From Gordonibacter sp. 28C (GTDB lineage: Bacteria; Actinomycetota; Coriobacteriia; Coriobacteriales; Eggerthellaceae), in the NCBI RefSeq assembly GCF_003339845.1, contig NZ_PPTR01000001.1, forward strand, positions 186,001-250,000: a DNA stretch of 64,000 bases. The letters are read 5' to 3'. How positions within the stretch are numbered: the first letter of the stretch is position 1; each line of letters starts with the position of its first letter. Under the pieces are notes generated by a model that saw only the letters and a program-made list of their open reading frames with translations, was not told the DNA's origin and did not search any database. A program made the translations under genes and the position numbers. Positions 17,917-27,206 of this stretch are shown here, one piece after another.

Positions 17917-18495
17917 GTGGAATTGCTGGAGGAGCGCATCAGGCGCGACGGGGTGGTGAAGTCGGGAGGCGTTCTAAAGGTTGACAGCTTCCTGAACCAC
18001 CAGTTGGACATCGACCTGTTCGACGCGATGGGCGCCGAGTTCAAGCGCCTGTTCGCCGACGCGCCTGTCACGAAGATCCTCACCATCGAGGCGTCGGGCA
18101 TCGGCATCGCCTGTGTGGCCGCCCGCCACTTCGGCGTGCCCGTGGTGTTCGCGAAGAAGGCGCAGAGCATCAACCTGGACGGTGACATGTACACCACGCG
18201 CATTCAGTCGTTCACGCACGGCCGCGTGTACGACGTCATCGTGTCCAAGAAGTTCTTGGGGCCGCACGACCATGTGCTCATCGTCGACGACTTCTTGGCG
18301 AACGGCTGCGCGCTCAACGGGCTCATCGAGCTCGTCGACGAGGCCGGAGCGACCGTCGAGGGTATCGGCATCGCGGTCGAGAAGGGCTTCCAGCCCGGCG
18401 GGGCGGAGCTGCGCGAGCGCGGCTACCGGCTGGAGTCGCTCGCCATCGTGGACGCCATGGATCCGGAAACCGGCGCGATCGAGTTTCGCCGATGA
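17917..18495 (+). CDS. xpt: Xanthine phosphoribosyltransferase
   Basis: 192 residues, typical for Xpt, which converts xanthine and PRPP to XMP for purine salvage. The N-terminus [21 protein letters not shown] in two pieces, the substrate segment [13 protein letters not shown] and the PRPP-binding loop [14 protein letters not shown] are all family hallmarks. It starts with GTG at 17917 after GGAGG. It overlaps the permease gene by 4 bases (ATGA), so the two are translationally coupled as an uptake-and-salvage pair. This is the first GC-rich core gene after the lower-GC island. Confidence 0.93.
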   Translation: MELLEERIRRDGVVKSGGVLKVDSFLNHQLDIDLFDAMGAEFKRLFADAPVTKILTIEASGIGIACVAARHFGVPVVFAKKAQSINLDGDMYTTRIQSFTHGRVYDVIVSKKFLGPHDHVLIVDDFLANGCALNGLIELVDEAGATVEGIGIAVEKGFQPGGAELRERGYRLESLAIVDAMDPETGAIEFRR

Positions 18496-19940
18496 AGCAG
18501 TTCAAGCACGAGGAGCTGTTCAAGCTCGACGGCGACATCCCCCTGCTGCGCGCCGTTCCCTACGGCATCCAGCATATCCTGGCCATGTTCGTTGCCAACC
18601 TCGCCCCCATCGTCATCGTGGCCGGCGTGGCCGGGCTCGGGGCCGACCAAACGGGCACGCTCATCCAAAGCGCCATGCTCATAGCCGGCATCGGCACGCT
18701 CATCCAGTTGTTCCCGCTGTGGCGCATCGGCTCGGGGCTACCCATCGTCATGGGCATCAGCTTCACGTTCGTCACGGTGCTGTGCGGCATCGTGGCCACC
18801 TACGGGTATAGCACGGCCATCGGCGCCATTATGGTGGGCGGCGTCATCGAGGGCGTGCTGGGCCTGTTCGCGAAGTACTGGCGACGCATCATATCGCCCA
18901 TCGTGGCGGCCGTCGTGGTCACGTCCATCGGCTTCTCGCTGCTGGGCGTGGGCGCCACGTCGTTCGGCGGCGGCAGCGGCGTGCCCGACTTCGGATCGCC
19001 GCAGAACTTGGTGCTGGGAACTATCTCGCTGGTGTCGTGCCTGGTGTTCCAGGTGCTCGCCAAGGGGAAGACCAAGCAGCTTTCCGTGCTGTTCGGCCTG
19101 GTGATAGGTTATGCGGTTGCCTTGTGCCTGGGCGCGGTGGACTTCAGCGGGTTCGCGGGCCTGCAGCTGTTCGCCCTGCCGCAGCTCATGCCGTTCACGC
19201 CCGAGTTCAACGTGGGTGCCATCGTGTCGGTAACGCTCATCTTCCTGGTGTCGGCCACCGAGACCATCGGCGACACCTCGGCGCTGGCCATGGTTGGTTT
19301 GAACCGCGAGGTGAAGGAGAAGGAGCTCACCGGCTCCATCGCCTGCGACGGTTTCGTCAGCTCGCTGTCCGCGTGCTTCGGCTGCCTGCCCATCACGTCG
19401 TTCTCGCAGAACGTGGGCCTGGTGGCCATGACGAAGGTCGTGAACCGCAAGGCCATCGCCACCGGCGCCGTCATCATGGTGCTGGCGGCGTTCCTGCCGG
19501 TCATCAGCGTGCTGTTCTCGTCGCTGCCCGAGGCGGTGCTGGGCGGCTGCACCATCATGATGTTCGGCAACATCATCGTGAGCGGCTTCCAGATGATCGC
19601 GCGGGCCGGCTTCACGCAGCGCAACATCACCATCGCGGCGTTGTCGCTGGCCGTGGGCATCGGCTTCACGCAGGCGTCGGCCCTGTTCGCCGTGTTCCCC
19701 GAGATCGTGCAAAGCGTGTTCGCCGAGAACTGCGTGGCCGTGGTGTTCCTGGTGGCCGTGGTGGCGAACCTCGTGCTGCCGCGCGACGCGGAAGCCGGCG
19801 ACGCGCCGGCGGAAGCGCACGCGGGCGATCGGGAAGGCGGAGGGCCTGCTGCCGTGTCGGCGAACGACCGCAAGGATCCCGCGCCGTCGACGGACGTTCC
19901 CGCGCCGGGGGTCGAAGAGGGCGATCTGGCGCGCGCCTAG
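18492..19940 (+). CDS. NCS2 nucleobase permease, probably xanthine permease
   Basis: 482 residues with about 12-14 hydrophobic segments of the nucleobase:cation symporter-2 family. The family block [15 protein letters not shown], containing the conserved glutamate of the transport site, is present, as is [21 protein letters not shown]. Overlap with xpt by four bases supports xanthine, rather than uracil or urate, as the substrate. The last ~45 residues form a polar Ala/Asp/Gly/Pro-rich cytoplasmic tail unlike the conserved core, so they are probably dispensable. Located in the cytoplasmic membrane. Confidence 0.88.
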   Translation: MKQFKHEELFKLDGDIPLLRAVPYGIQHILAMFVANLAPIVIVAGVAGLGADQTGTLIQSAMLIAGIGTLIQLFPLWRIGSGLPIVMGISFTFVTVLCGIVATYGYSTAIGAIMVGGVIEGVLGLFAKYWRRIISPIVAAVVVTSIGFSLLGVGATSFGGGSGVPDFGSPQNLVLGTISLVSCLVFQVLAKGKTKQLSVLFGLVIGYAVALCLGAVDFSGFAGLQLFALPQLMPFTPEFNVGAIVSVTLIFLVSATETIGDTSALAMVGLNREVKEKELTGSIACDGFVSSLSACFGCLPITSFSQNVGLVAMTKVVNRKAIATGAVIMVLAAFLPVISVLFSSLPEAVLGGCTIMMFGNIIVSGFQMIARAGFTQRNITIAALSLAVGIGFTQASALFAVFPEIVQSVFAENCVAVVFLVAVVANLVLPRDAEAGDAPAEAHAGDREGGGPAAVSANDRKDPAPSTDVPAPGVEEGDLARA

Positions 19941-19949
19941 GCCCGCTTG

Positions 19950-20048
19950 CTAGCGGACCTTCTCCAAGCGCGGCGCTTGCAGGGCCACGTAGACGAACAG
20001 GCCTCCCATCGCGGCCAGCGTTGCCAAGGTCACGAGCATCTTCTTCAT
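19950..20048 (-). CDS. 32-residue single-pass membrane peptide
   Basis: A very short gene on the minus strand: the peptide begins MKKMLVTLATLAAMGGLFVY, runs through one hydrophobic helix (residues 5-23) and ends in the polar tail QAPRLEKVR. The ATG at 20048 is preceded by AAAGGAA with 7-base spacing, the best sign that it is real. It is convergent with the xanthine permease and divergent from the CNNM/CorC gene. Small one-helix proteins of this shape often modulate a membrane complex, but nothing here identifies the partner. Function unknown. Confirmation would need conservation in related genomes or ribosome profiling. Confidence 0.6.
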   Translation of the reverse strand: MKKMLVTLATLAAMGGLFVYVALQAPRLEKVR

Positions 20049-20190
20049 AAAGGGTTCCTTTCGCAGGGGGCTACGTTCGATATCCACCATACCCGCTGCA
20101 CCTTGCGGCAACCTTGCACGCGCCTTTGCTTTCGCTTACGTTCGCGTCACGTTGGCCTTGTCGTTGGTTTGCCGGGGTTCGATGGCAACG

Positions 20191-20219
20191 TTGCAAAACG
20201 GTGTCAACTTCTGTATATA
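20191..20219 (+). promoter_or_regulatory. Probable sigma-70 promoter of the CNNM/CorC gene
   Basis: TTGCAA (20191-20196), 17-base spacer, TATATA (20214-20219). The start codon lies about 130 bases downstream, leaving a longish leader without an obvious structure. Confidence 0.5.
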
Positions 20220-20352
20220 GAGTAGTTTTTCCCGGCTGTGGCCTTGAGGGATGGTACAAATTACAAGGACAGCCAAAACCTGCCACCTTGTACGCGGCAC
20301 GGCAATCCGCATCGGCAGGCCTTGACAACCGAACCTAAGGAGACCTGCTTTA

Positions 20353-21684
20353 ATGCACCCTGCGTTAAGCCTTGTACTTGTCCTGTTCTTCCTGCTCATG
20401 AACGCCTTTTTCGTTGCCGCCGAGTTCTCGCTCGTGCGCGTGCGAAAGTCCCAAGTGGAGATCCTTGTCGACGAGGGTCGCTCCGGCGCCAAGTACACAA
20501 AGCTCGTTGCCGACAACGTCAACGCCTACCTTTCCGCCTGCCAGCTGGGCATCACGCTTGCCTCGCTTGCTCTAGGCTGGCTGGGAGAGCCGGCTGTATC
20601 CCAGATTATCGAAGACCCGCTTCTGCTTCTCGGCCTACCCGAGGCGGCTATCCACGGCATCGCCATCGTCATCGGCTTCGTCGTTATCACTGCCCTGCAT
20701 ATCGTGGTGGGCGAGCTGATCCCCAAGTCGCTCGCCATTTTCTCCACCGAGCGCTATGCCCTGTTCACGGCCACGCCGCTTGTGTGGTTCTACCGTATAA
20801 CGTATCCCATCATGTGGCTGTTCAACTCCATCACGAACGGCGTCATGAAGCTGCTGGGGCACGACATCGCCAACGAGCACGAGGTGTATACCGACGAGGA
20901 GATCATGCTGCTCATCGACGAGAGCACCGAAAGCGGTCTCATCGACCCCGAGCAGAACGAGTACGTGGACAACATCTTCGACTTGGGCGACAAGGACGCC
21001 GAGGCCATCATGACGCCGCGCACCGACGTCATCTGCCTCGATTTGGAGGACTCGCTCGAAGAGAACATGGCGCTTATCACCCAGTACAAGTACACGCGCT
21101 ATCCCGTGTGCCGGGGCAACAAAGACCGCATCGTCGGCTTCGTGCACGTGAAGGACCTGTACACCATGCCGCCTGACAGCACGGTGGACGACCTGCGCAT
21201 CCGCACGATAGAGGCCGTGCCCGAGGGCATTCCCATCGCGAAGCTGCTGCAAACGCTGCAGGCGAAGCACACGAAGATCGCCGTGGTCATCGACGAGCAC
21301 GGCGGCACGTCGGGCATCGTCACCATGAGCGACATCATGGAGCAGATCGTGGGCCGCATCGACGACGAGTACCTGCACGGCGACGCCAACGACGTGGTGA
21401 AGCTGGACGACGGAAGCTACCTGGTGGACGGCTCCATGCCCATCGACGACGTGGAGGAGCTCATCGGCTTCGAGCCCGAGGAAGCTTCCGAGTGCGAGAC
21501 GACCGGCGGCCTGCTGCTGTCGCTGTTCGACCGCATTCCCGCCGAGGGCGACTCCGTGACCGTCGAGCACGACGACCGCAAGGCAACGTTCACCGTGGTG
21601 GACATGGACCGCCACCGCATCGACAAGGTGCGCGTGGTTCTGGAGTCAGAGCCTGAAGGGGAAAGCGCGGACAAGGACCGCTAG
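20353..21684 (+). CDS. CNNM/CorC (HlyC/TlyC) family membrane protein with CBS pair
   Basis: 443 residues. The N-terminal DUF21/CNNM transmembrane domain covers residues 1-~200 with four hydrophobic segments. A CBS pair occupies about 210-340 (MTPRTDVICLD, YPVCRGNKDRIVGFVHVKDL, VVIDEHGGTSGIVTM), and a CorC_HlyC domain lies at 350-430. CNNM/CorC proteins export magnesium or regulate ion homeostasis, with nucleotide sensing by CBS; the older haemolysin name is not evidence of haemolysis. The ATG follows AAGGAG. Monocistronic, ending 130 bases before a convergent amidohydrolase gene, with a repeat in between. Confidence 0.9.
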   Translation: MHPALSLVLVLFFLLMNAFFVAAEFSLVRVRKSQVEILVDEGRSGAKYTKLVADNVNAYLSACQLGITLASLALGWLGEPAVSQIIEDPLLLLGLPEAAIHGIAIVIGFVVITALHIVVGELIPKSLAIFSTERYALFTATPLVWFYRITYPIMWLFNSITNGVMKLLGHDIANEHEVYTDEEIMLLIDESTESGLIDPEQNEYVDNIFDLGDKDAEAIMTPRTDVICLDLEDSLEENMALITQYKYTRYPVCRGNKDRIVGFVHVKDLYTMPPDSTVDDLRIRTIEAVPEGIPIAKLLQTLQAKHTKIAVVIDEHGGTSGIVTMSDIMEQIVGRIDDEYLHGDANDVVKLDDGSYLVDGSMPIDDVEELIGFEPEEASECETTGGLLLSLFDRIPAEGDSVTVEHDDRKATFTVVDMDRHRIDKVRVVLESEPEGESADKDR

Positions 21685-21726
21685 TCCCTCGGGATGCCGT
21701 CCGAGCGAATCCGAAAGCTTCCGGCT

Positions 21727-21773
21727 TGTCATCCTGAGCGAAGCGAACGCAGTGAGCGCAGTCGAAGGATCTT
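21727..21773 (+). repeat. Dispersed palindromic repeat family A, intergenic copy
   Basis: Begins tgtcatcctgagcgaagcg and ends cagtcgaaggatcttc. This near-complete unit lies between two convergent genes and matches the units inside purL and hypF. Confidence 0.75.
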
Positions 21774-21813
21774 CAGCGGCTGTGTTCCTCGCCGGTTTTG
21801 CCGGGTCGACGGG

Positions 21814-22605
21814 TTAGGAAACGCTCACGCCGGTGAAGCGCTCGGCGTTCTTCCAGAGCATCTTCTCCAGGTCGTCGTCGGAGAAGCCGAGCGACGTGAA
21901 CGTGTCGTACTCGCGCGCGGGATCCCACATGGGGAAGTCGGAGCCGAACATCACACGGTCGGCTCCCCACATGCCCACGAGCTCCTTCGTGCGACGGTTG
22001 CCCACGAAGGTCATGGAGCTGGACACGTCGATGAACACGTTCTCGTCGTGCAACACGTCGTAGCCGATCTCGGGAACCGACCAGCCCCCGAAGTGCGCCG
22101 CGTCCACCACGAGGTCGGGGAAGGTGTGCAGGATGTTCTTCAGGCGACGCGGGTGCGAGAAGTCGGTGCGATAGTCGCCCGTGTGAACGATGAGCGGCAG
22201 GCGTCCCGCGATCGCCTCGTACACGTTCATGAGCCGAGGATCGTCCATGTTCACCTTCTGCGTGTCGGGGTGCAGCTTCACCCCCTTGAGGCCCAGGCCG
22301 ATGGCGCGCTCGATTTCGGTCTCGGGGTCTTCGAGGTCCTGATGCATGGACATGAAGCCGATGAACTCGGGATGGATGCGGCACTGCTCGGCGATGAAGT
22401 CGTTGATGGTGGCCACGGAGCTGGGCTTCGTGGCCACGGAGTGCACGACGAAATGCGTGATGGGCGCCTGCTCCTGCGATGCCAGCAAATGCGCCGCCGT
22501 GCCTTCGCCGTACATATCGATTAGATAGAAGTCCCCCACGGCATCGACCGCCCGCTCGGCGATCTTCTCGGGATAGATATGGGCATGCACGTCGATGACG
22601 GTCAT
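21814..22605 (-). CDS. Amidohydrolase-family (amidohydrolase_2) metal-dependent hydrolase
   Basis: 263 residues of a TIM-barrel hydrolase/decarboxylase. Metal-binding features are the N-terminal DVHAHIYP, the lysine and histidine strand GLKGVKLHPD, VHTG, the DAAHFGG histidine, and the terminal MFGSDFPMWDP aspartate. The layout resembles ACMSD/2,3-dihydroxybenzoate-decarboxylase-type members, but no substrate can be named. The ATG at 22605 follows GAGGAG. Single gene, convergent with the CNNM/CorC gene. No signal peptide, so cytoplasmic. Confidence 0.85.
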   Translation of the reverse strand: MTVIDVHAHIYPEKIAERAVDAVGDFYLIDMYGEGTAAHLLASQEQAPITHFVVHSVATKPSSVATINDFIAEQCRIHPEFIGFMSMHQDLEDPETEIERAIGLGLKGVKLHPDTQKVNMDDPRLMNVYEAIAGRLPLIVHTGDYRTDFSHPRRLKNILHTFPDLVVDAAHFGGWSVPEIGYDVLHDENVFIDVSSSMTFVGNRRTKELVGMWGADRVMFGSDFPMWDPAREYDTFTSLGFSDDDLEKMLWKNAERFTGVSVS

Positions 22606-22769
22606 AGTGGGCGCTCCTCAATTGCTTTCAATGCGCAGTGCGTATGGTTTCGCTTCCGATTGTACTGCATCCCCGTTGCGCATGCGTTAATCAGTCTAAG
22701 CAACCTGTTGGGCTAAGCGAGAATTCGTTTTGTTGATATGAGGACGTTTTGTGGAGGGGAAGAAAAATC

Positions 22770-22798
22770 TTGCACGCGCTGATGAACGCAGGTATTAT
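22770..22798 (+). promoter_or_regulatory. Promoter of initiator tRNA-Met
   Basis: TTGCAC (22770-22775), exactly 17 bases, TATTAT (22793-22798), about 60 bases before the mature tRNA. A strong sigma-70 match in the right place. Confidence 0.7.
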
Positions 22799-22857
22799 TC
22801 AATCTTGCCGCTTTTCCTGTTTGCTGTATACCGGACAGGAGGGGCAGGCGCAAACGT

Positions 22858-22934
22858 TGCGGGGTGGAGCAGTCTGGTAGCTCGCCGGGCTCATAACCCG
22901 GAGGTCGTAGGTTCAAATCCTGCCCCCGCGACCA
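22858..22934 (+). tRNA. Initiator tRNA-fMet (CAU)
   Basis: 77 bases with encoded CCA. The anticodon arm ccggg-ctcataa-cccgg has the three G-C pairs diagnostic of initiator tRNA, and the T loop is ttcaaat. The acceptor stem pairs tgcgggg with ccccgcg, so position 1-72 is U-G rather than the C-A mismatch of Escherichia coli. Confidence 0.95.
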
Positions 22935-22944
22935 TGAAACTTAC

Positions 22945-22975
22945 AGGCCGGAAGCATTCGCTTCCGGCCTTTTTC
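22945..22975 (+). terminator. Terminator of tRNA-fMet
   Basis: Perfect 11-bp arms aggccggaagc and gcttccggcct with a 4-base loop followed by ttttcg. Confidence 0.85.
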
Positions 22976-23019
22976 GTTCAAGCAGGTGTTGGAGGCTGAT
23001 GGGGAAATGCAAGCATGAT

Positions 23020-24612
23020 TTAGCTCGTCGGCGACCAAACCCTTACAAGGCAGTACTTCTTCGGCTCGCCGTCGATGGGCTTGTCGTCGATGTTGGCGTA
23101 CGTGACCACCAGGTCGTTCGATCCGGTGGATGCCAGGTACTCGCCGTAATCGTCCGAACCGTTTTCGGGCTGCAGGGCGAAGTACTCGCTCGTTGCCAAG
23201 TCGATGCCGCACACGGTGCGCTTCGATTTCACGATGAAGTAGCCGCCGCACCAGGCCGGTGCCGCCGTAGGGGACAGCCCGAACGAGAACCACGGCGCGC
23301 CGCTGTAGTTTCCGTCCGTCACCCGAGAGGCGGGCGTGTACGTGCCGATGTTGGCGATGCCGTCGCCGTAGGTGTACCAGGCGTCGAACGAGAACGAGAA
23401 CCCGTTGTCGCCGTATCCTGCTTCGAGCGGCCTCATCGAGCGCGGCAGCACCATGGTGTCCAGAACGTTGCCCGTGGCCGCGTCCATATGCGTGAGCTGA
23501 TAGTACGTTCCCGTCGTTTCCGCGCGCGGCGTGATGACCACCGAATCGTCCAGCGCGTAGGGCGGCGTGCACAGCCTGCCGTGAGACGTGTAGACGGTTT
23601 CGGCTGCCCCCGACGCCATCGTCGCACGCTTCACGAGCGAGTCCTCGGCGCTGTAATCGCCGTCGAGCTTCGGCATGACCTGCCAGAAAGCGTAGGGGCC
23701 CGCCGCTGCGATGGTGGGCGTTTCCCATTGACTGTCGCCTTCGTCAACCAGGTGCGGCTCGCCGAGGGTCGCACCGTCCGAGCGCGCGGTGTACACGCGC
23801 CAAACGCCGTCGAGGATGTCGGCCTCGGTCCATACGACGCCCGAACCCGTGGCGCGCACGTCGTAGATGTCGAACCCTTCGTCCTGCCCCACGGCTTGCT
23901 CGAGCACGGTTGCCTGGGTGCCGCTGCCAAGAGACAGCAGGGCCACCTGCGCGAGCGGGCTTCCTTGGTCGGTGGGCAGCAGGCAGGCGGCCACGCTGTC
24001 GCCGCTGGCCCAAACGAGCGAACCGTAGGGAAGCTCGAAGCGCGTGACCAGGTTCATGCGGGCGGCGGCGTCTTCGATCAAGGTGAACGAGCTTTCGGTG
24101 TCGGCGGTGTTCAACGTGGTCACCGACGACGAGGGAACCTCGAGCACCGTCACGTCGCCGGCGGCCTCTTCCCGTTGCTTGATGATCACGGACGCCGCGC
24201 CTCCCGCAGCGGCGAGCGCGGCAACGCCGGCGGCGCCGAACAGGAAGTGGCGGCGGGTGAGGAGCACCTCTCCGCCGCTCGGAGTGGGAACGCGAACGCC
24301 GCCGGATCCGCCGTTCGACGCGCCGCGCCGATGCACGCCGCCCGAGTCCAAGACGCTGCCGGGCCCCACGGAGGCTTTCTGCCCGGTCCGCCCTGAACCG
24401 GCCGCGCCTCTGCGCGCCGTCGGCCGAGAGGAGCCCGCTCCTCCCAGGTCGCCGCCGAAGCTGCCGACGTTGCCCACGTGCCCGCCGCGCGTGCTCGATT
24501 TGCCGCCGACGTACGTGCCGCCTCCCAAGGCGGCGCCGCGCCGCTGTGCGCTGCGCTTGGCCGCGCCACCGGGTTTAGCGTGGTTAGCATGTGTTGATCT
24601 GCGGGTTACCAT
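23020..24612 (-). CDS. Predicted exported protein with long disordered N-terminus and internal Tat-like signal
   Basis: 530 residues from the ATG at 24612 (ribosome site weak; a longer frame to 24816 would overlap the divergent gene). Residues 1-118 are Gly/Ser/Arg-rich and disordered. Then comes LLTRRHFLFGAAGVAALAAAGG (about 117-138), a twin-arginine-like motif plus hydrophobic helix. The remaining ~390 residues are beta-rich, with repeated DGxW and TxxA-like turns that suggest a beta-propeller. The helix may be a Tat signal or a membrane anchor with the basic tail inside. It is divergent from an OmpR-type two-component system and could be its target or sensor partner. Function not recognised. 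Confidence 0.65.
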   Translation of the reverse strand: MVTRRSTHANHAKPGGAAKRSAQRRGAALGGGTYVGGKSSTRGGHVGNVGSFGGDLGGAGSSRPTARRGAAGSGRTGQKASVGPGSVLDSGGVHRRGASNGGSGGVRVPTPSGGEVLLTRRHFLFGAAGVAALAAAGGAASVIIKQREEAAGDVTVLEVPSSSVTTLNTADTESSFTLIEDAAARMNLVTRFELPYGSLVWASGDSVAACLLPTDQGSPLAQVALLSLGSGTQATVLEQAVGQDEGFDIYDVRATGSGVVWTEADILDGVWRVYTARSDGATLGEPHLVDEGDSQWETPTIAAAGPYAFWQVMPKLDGDYSAEDSLVKRATMASGAAETVYTSHGRLCTPPYALDDSVVITPRAETTGTYYQLTHMDAATGNVLDTMVLPRSMRPLEAGYGDNGFSFSFDAWYTYGDGIANIGTYTPASRVTDGNYSGAPWFSFGLSPTAAPAWCGGYFIVKSKRTVCGIDLATSEYFALQPENGSDDYGEYLASTGSNDLVVTYANIDDKPIDGEPKKYCLVRVWSPTS

Positions 24613-24663
24613 GGTGGATATTGTGTCATTTCCCGCACGGGTTCCAGCTGCTTCGAGGGTAAT

Positions 24664-24672
24664 TGCTACAAT
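24664..24672 (+). promoter_or_regulatory. Extended -10 promoter of the OmpR-type system
   Basis: TGCTACAAT (24664-24672) is an extended -10 element with no strong -35. It lies 95 bases before the response-regulator start, between the divergent genes. Confidence 0.45.
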
Positions 24673-24766
24673 AAACGCAAACACGACCTGAACGCTCGGA
24701 AGGGAGCGCGTATAGGATACGCGTCCGGGAAAGAATCCGAGCCGGTAACGACCTGAGGTGGTATCC

Positions 24767-25477
24767 ATGAGCAACGAAACGCGACGTATACTGCTTGTTG
24801 AAGATGAAAAGGCCATCCGCGACGCGGTGACGGCCTACTTGGAGCGCGAGAACTACTGGGTCACGGCGGTCGGCGACGGCCAAGAGGCGCTCGAAGAGTT
24901 CTCGAAGCATCATTTCGACCTGGTCATCCTCGACCTCATGCTGCCCCGCGTGCCGGGCGAGCGCGTGTGCCGCGCCATCCGCGACAACTCCGACGTGCCC
25001 ATTATCATGCTCACCGCCAAGGGCGAGGTGGAGGATCGCATCATCGGCCTGGAACTGGGTGCCGACGACTATCTGGTGAAGCCCTTCAGCCCCCGCGAGC
25101 TCGTGGCTCGCGCCCGTGCGCTGCTGCGCCGCGTGCACGCCGACTCGGAGCCCCAGCGCGAAGTGCTGGAGTTCGGCGAGCTCACCATCGACGTGTCGGG
25201 CCACAAGGTGCTCGTCAACGGCGAGGAGATCGACCTCACGGCCAGCGAGTTCAAGCTGCTCACCACGTTGTCGCGCTACCCGGGCCGCGTGTACTCGCGC
25301 ATGGAGTTGGTGGAGAAGGTGCTCGGTTACGACTTCGAAGGTTACGAGCGCACCATCGACTCGCATGTGAAGAACCTGCGCGCGAAGATCGGCGACAACC
25401 CGCGCAGCCCGAAGTGGCTGCACACCGTGCACGGCGTGGGCTATCGCTTCGAAGACCCGACCAAAGTCCAGCAGTAA
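24767..25477 (+). CDS. OmpR/PhoB-family response regulator
   Basis: 236 residues from the ATG at 24767, preferred over a GTG nine bases earlier because GAGGTGG is then correctly spaced. The receiver domain has the acidic pair in LLVEDEKAI, phosphoacceptor D56 in VILDLMLP and the switch/Lys block DDYLVKPFSP. The C-terminal winged helix (about 135-230) ends in HTVHGVGYRFE, a standard OmpR terminus. It is followed after 54 bases by its histidine kinase. The target genes are unknown; the divergent exported protein is the nearest candidate. Confidence 0.93.
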   Translation: MSNETRRILLVEDEKAIRDAVTAYLERENYWVTAVGDGQEALEEFSKHHFDLVILDLMLPRVPGERVCRAIRDNSDVPIIMLTAKGEVEDRIIGLELGADDYLVKPFSPRELVARARALLRRVHADSEPQREVLEFGELTIDVSGHKVLVNGEEIDLTASEFKLLTTLSRYPGRVYSRMELVEKVLGYDFEGYERTIDSHVKNLRAKIGDNPRSPKWLHTVHGVGYRFEDPTKVQQ

Positions 25478-25531
25478 GCATCGCGTGAACGCCTTGAGCG
25501 TGAGCGCGTAACCGTGCAGGAGGATCGAAGC

Positions 25532-27121
25532 GTGCAAGACTCGGCGACGACCGGACCCATCGGCAAGGCGGGCGCGGACGACGCGGACGCGCGCGCCCAC
25601 AAGCGGCCGGGCTGGGACAACCTTTCGTACACGACCCGCGTGACGGCGGCGTTCGCCTTCATCGCGGCCATGACCGCGCTGGTTGCCATCGGCGTGGTCT
25701 CGTTCGTGTGGGAACAGCACTTCCAAACCTACACGCGCGACAACATGTTGAGCGTGGCCGAGACGACGGCAGAAAAGATCGCGGAGAACTATCAGGAAAC
25801 GGGAATGTTCGACGAGCAAACGCTCGCACCCGCCCGTTACACCGTGAGCGCCACGCCGAGCATCGGCATGCGCGTCACGAACAACCTCGTGCCCTTCGAT
25901 CCCGACAGCAAGGAGTCGGTCCCTTACGACTCTTCGCGGATAGAGAACGAAGAGGGCGACGGGGCGGTTGGCGGGCTTTCGCTGGCTCCGAAACAGGCGA
26001 AGCCCGAACAAATGGTCACGGTTCCCATCGTCATCAACAACGACGAGCAGGCGGTGGGGTCGGTGAGCGTGTGGGTGCTCGGCTCCGACACGCTGCTGCG
26101 CTCGACCGACGAGGAGTTCCGCAACAAATCCTACCAGGCCATGTTCTTCGCGGCGGCCATGGCCATACTCTTGGCGTCGTGCATCGGCTTCCTGTTCGCG
26201 CGCAACCTGGTGGGCCCCATCAACCGCATGACGAAAACGGCGAAGGCCATCAAGGAGGGCGACCTGTCCGCCCGCACCGACCTGCACGGCGAGGACGAGA
26301 TCGCGCGCTTGGGCGAGACGTTCGACGAGATGGCCGACTCGGTGGAGAAGGACCGCGAACTGGAGCGGCGCCTGACCACCGACGTGGCGCACGAGCTGCG
26401 CACGCCCCTCATGGCCATCCAGTCCACGGTGGAGGCCATGGTCGACGGCGTGTTCGAGGCCGACCCCGAGCATCTGGAAACCGTGAACTCTGAAGTGCAG
26501 CGCCTGAGCCGTTTGGTGGACTCGCTGCTGAAGCTGTCGCGCTTGGAGAACCGCGCGAACCCCATGAAGGAAGAGATCGTGGACGTGGGCCAGCTCATCT
26601 CCGGCATCATCGCCACGCACGACGCCTTCGTCACCGACTCGGGCCTCACGCTGGAATACCAGGCGGACGACGACGTGCGCGTGCTGGGCGACGCGGACAT
26701 GATTCGCCAGGCCACGGCCAACCTCATCTCGAACGCCGTGCGCTACACGCCCGAGGGCGGCCACATCACCGTGCAGGTGAAGCGCGGCGACCTCATGGCG
26801 TCCATCGCCGTGCGGGACACGGGCATCGGCCTTTCGCCCGAGGAGGCGAAGATGGTGTTCTCGCGCTTCTGGCGCGCCGACGCCGGCCGCAACCGCGAGA
26901 GCGGCGGCCTGGGCATCGGCTTGGCCGTGGTGAAGGAGATCGTGGACCGACACGGCGGTTGGGTGCAGGTGGAGGGCCGCAAGGACGAAGGCGCTTGCTT
27001 CACCATCCATATTCCGCTGTACGACGAAGGCCGTCAACCGAAGGTGCGCCAGCAGAAGCAGCAGAAGGTGCCGAGGGCGAAAGAAAAGCCGCAAAAGTCG
27101 CGGCCCAAGGGGCGCAAATAG
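25532..27121 (+). CDS. Membrane sensor histidine kinase
   Basis: 529 residues from the GTG at 25532, with AGGAGG seven bases upstream; an earlier GTG at 25514 overlaps that ribosome site. The order is TM1 (about 32-55), an extracytoplasmic loop of ~130 residues without a recognised fold, TM2 (about 200-222), HAMP, HisKA with H287 in DVAHELRTPL, and HATPase with NLISNAVRYTPEGG and the GLGIGLAVVKEI box. The last ~30 residues are Lys/Gln-rich. It partners the upstream response regulator. The signal is unknown. The purC gene follows after 85 bases. Confidence 0.92.
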   Translation: MQDSATTGPIGKAGADDADARAHKRPGWDNLSYTTRVTAAFAFIAAMTALVAIGVVSFVWEQHFQTYTRDNMLSVAETTAEKIAENYQETGMFDEQTLAPARYTVSATPSIGMRVTNNLVPFDPDSKESVPYDSSRIENEEGDGAVGGLSLAPKQAKPEQMVTVPIVINNDEQAVGSVSVWVLGSDTLLRSTDEEFRNKSYQAMFFAAAMAILLASCIGFLFARNLVGPINRMTKTAKAIKEGDLSARTDLHGEDEIARLGETFDEMADSVEKDRELERRLTTDVAHELRTPLMAIQSTVEAMVDGVFEADPEHLETVNSEVQRLSRLVDSLLKLSRLENRANPMKEEIVDVGQLISGIIATHDAFVTDSGLTLEYQADDDVRVLGDADMIRQATANLISNAVRYTPEGGHITVQVKRGDLMASIAVRDTGIGLSPEEAKMVFSRFWRADAGRNRESGGLGIGLAVVKEIVDRHGGWVQVEGRKDEGACFTIHIPLYDEGRQPKVRQQKQQKVPRAKEKPQKSRPKGRK

Positions 27122-27206
27122 CCAAACTGCGCGATAATGAAGCGCGTATGGAAAACGCCGGCTGCCGGGGGGCGCGCGGCGTGTCGATGAAAGGACAGAG
27201 CAGACC

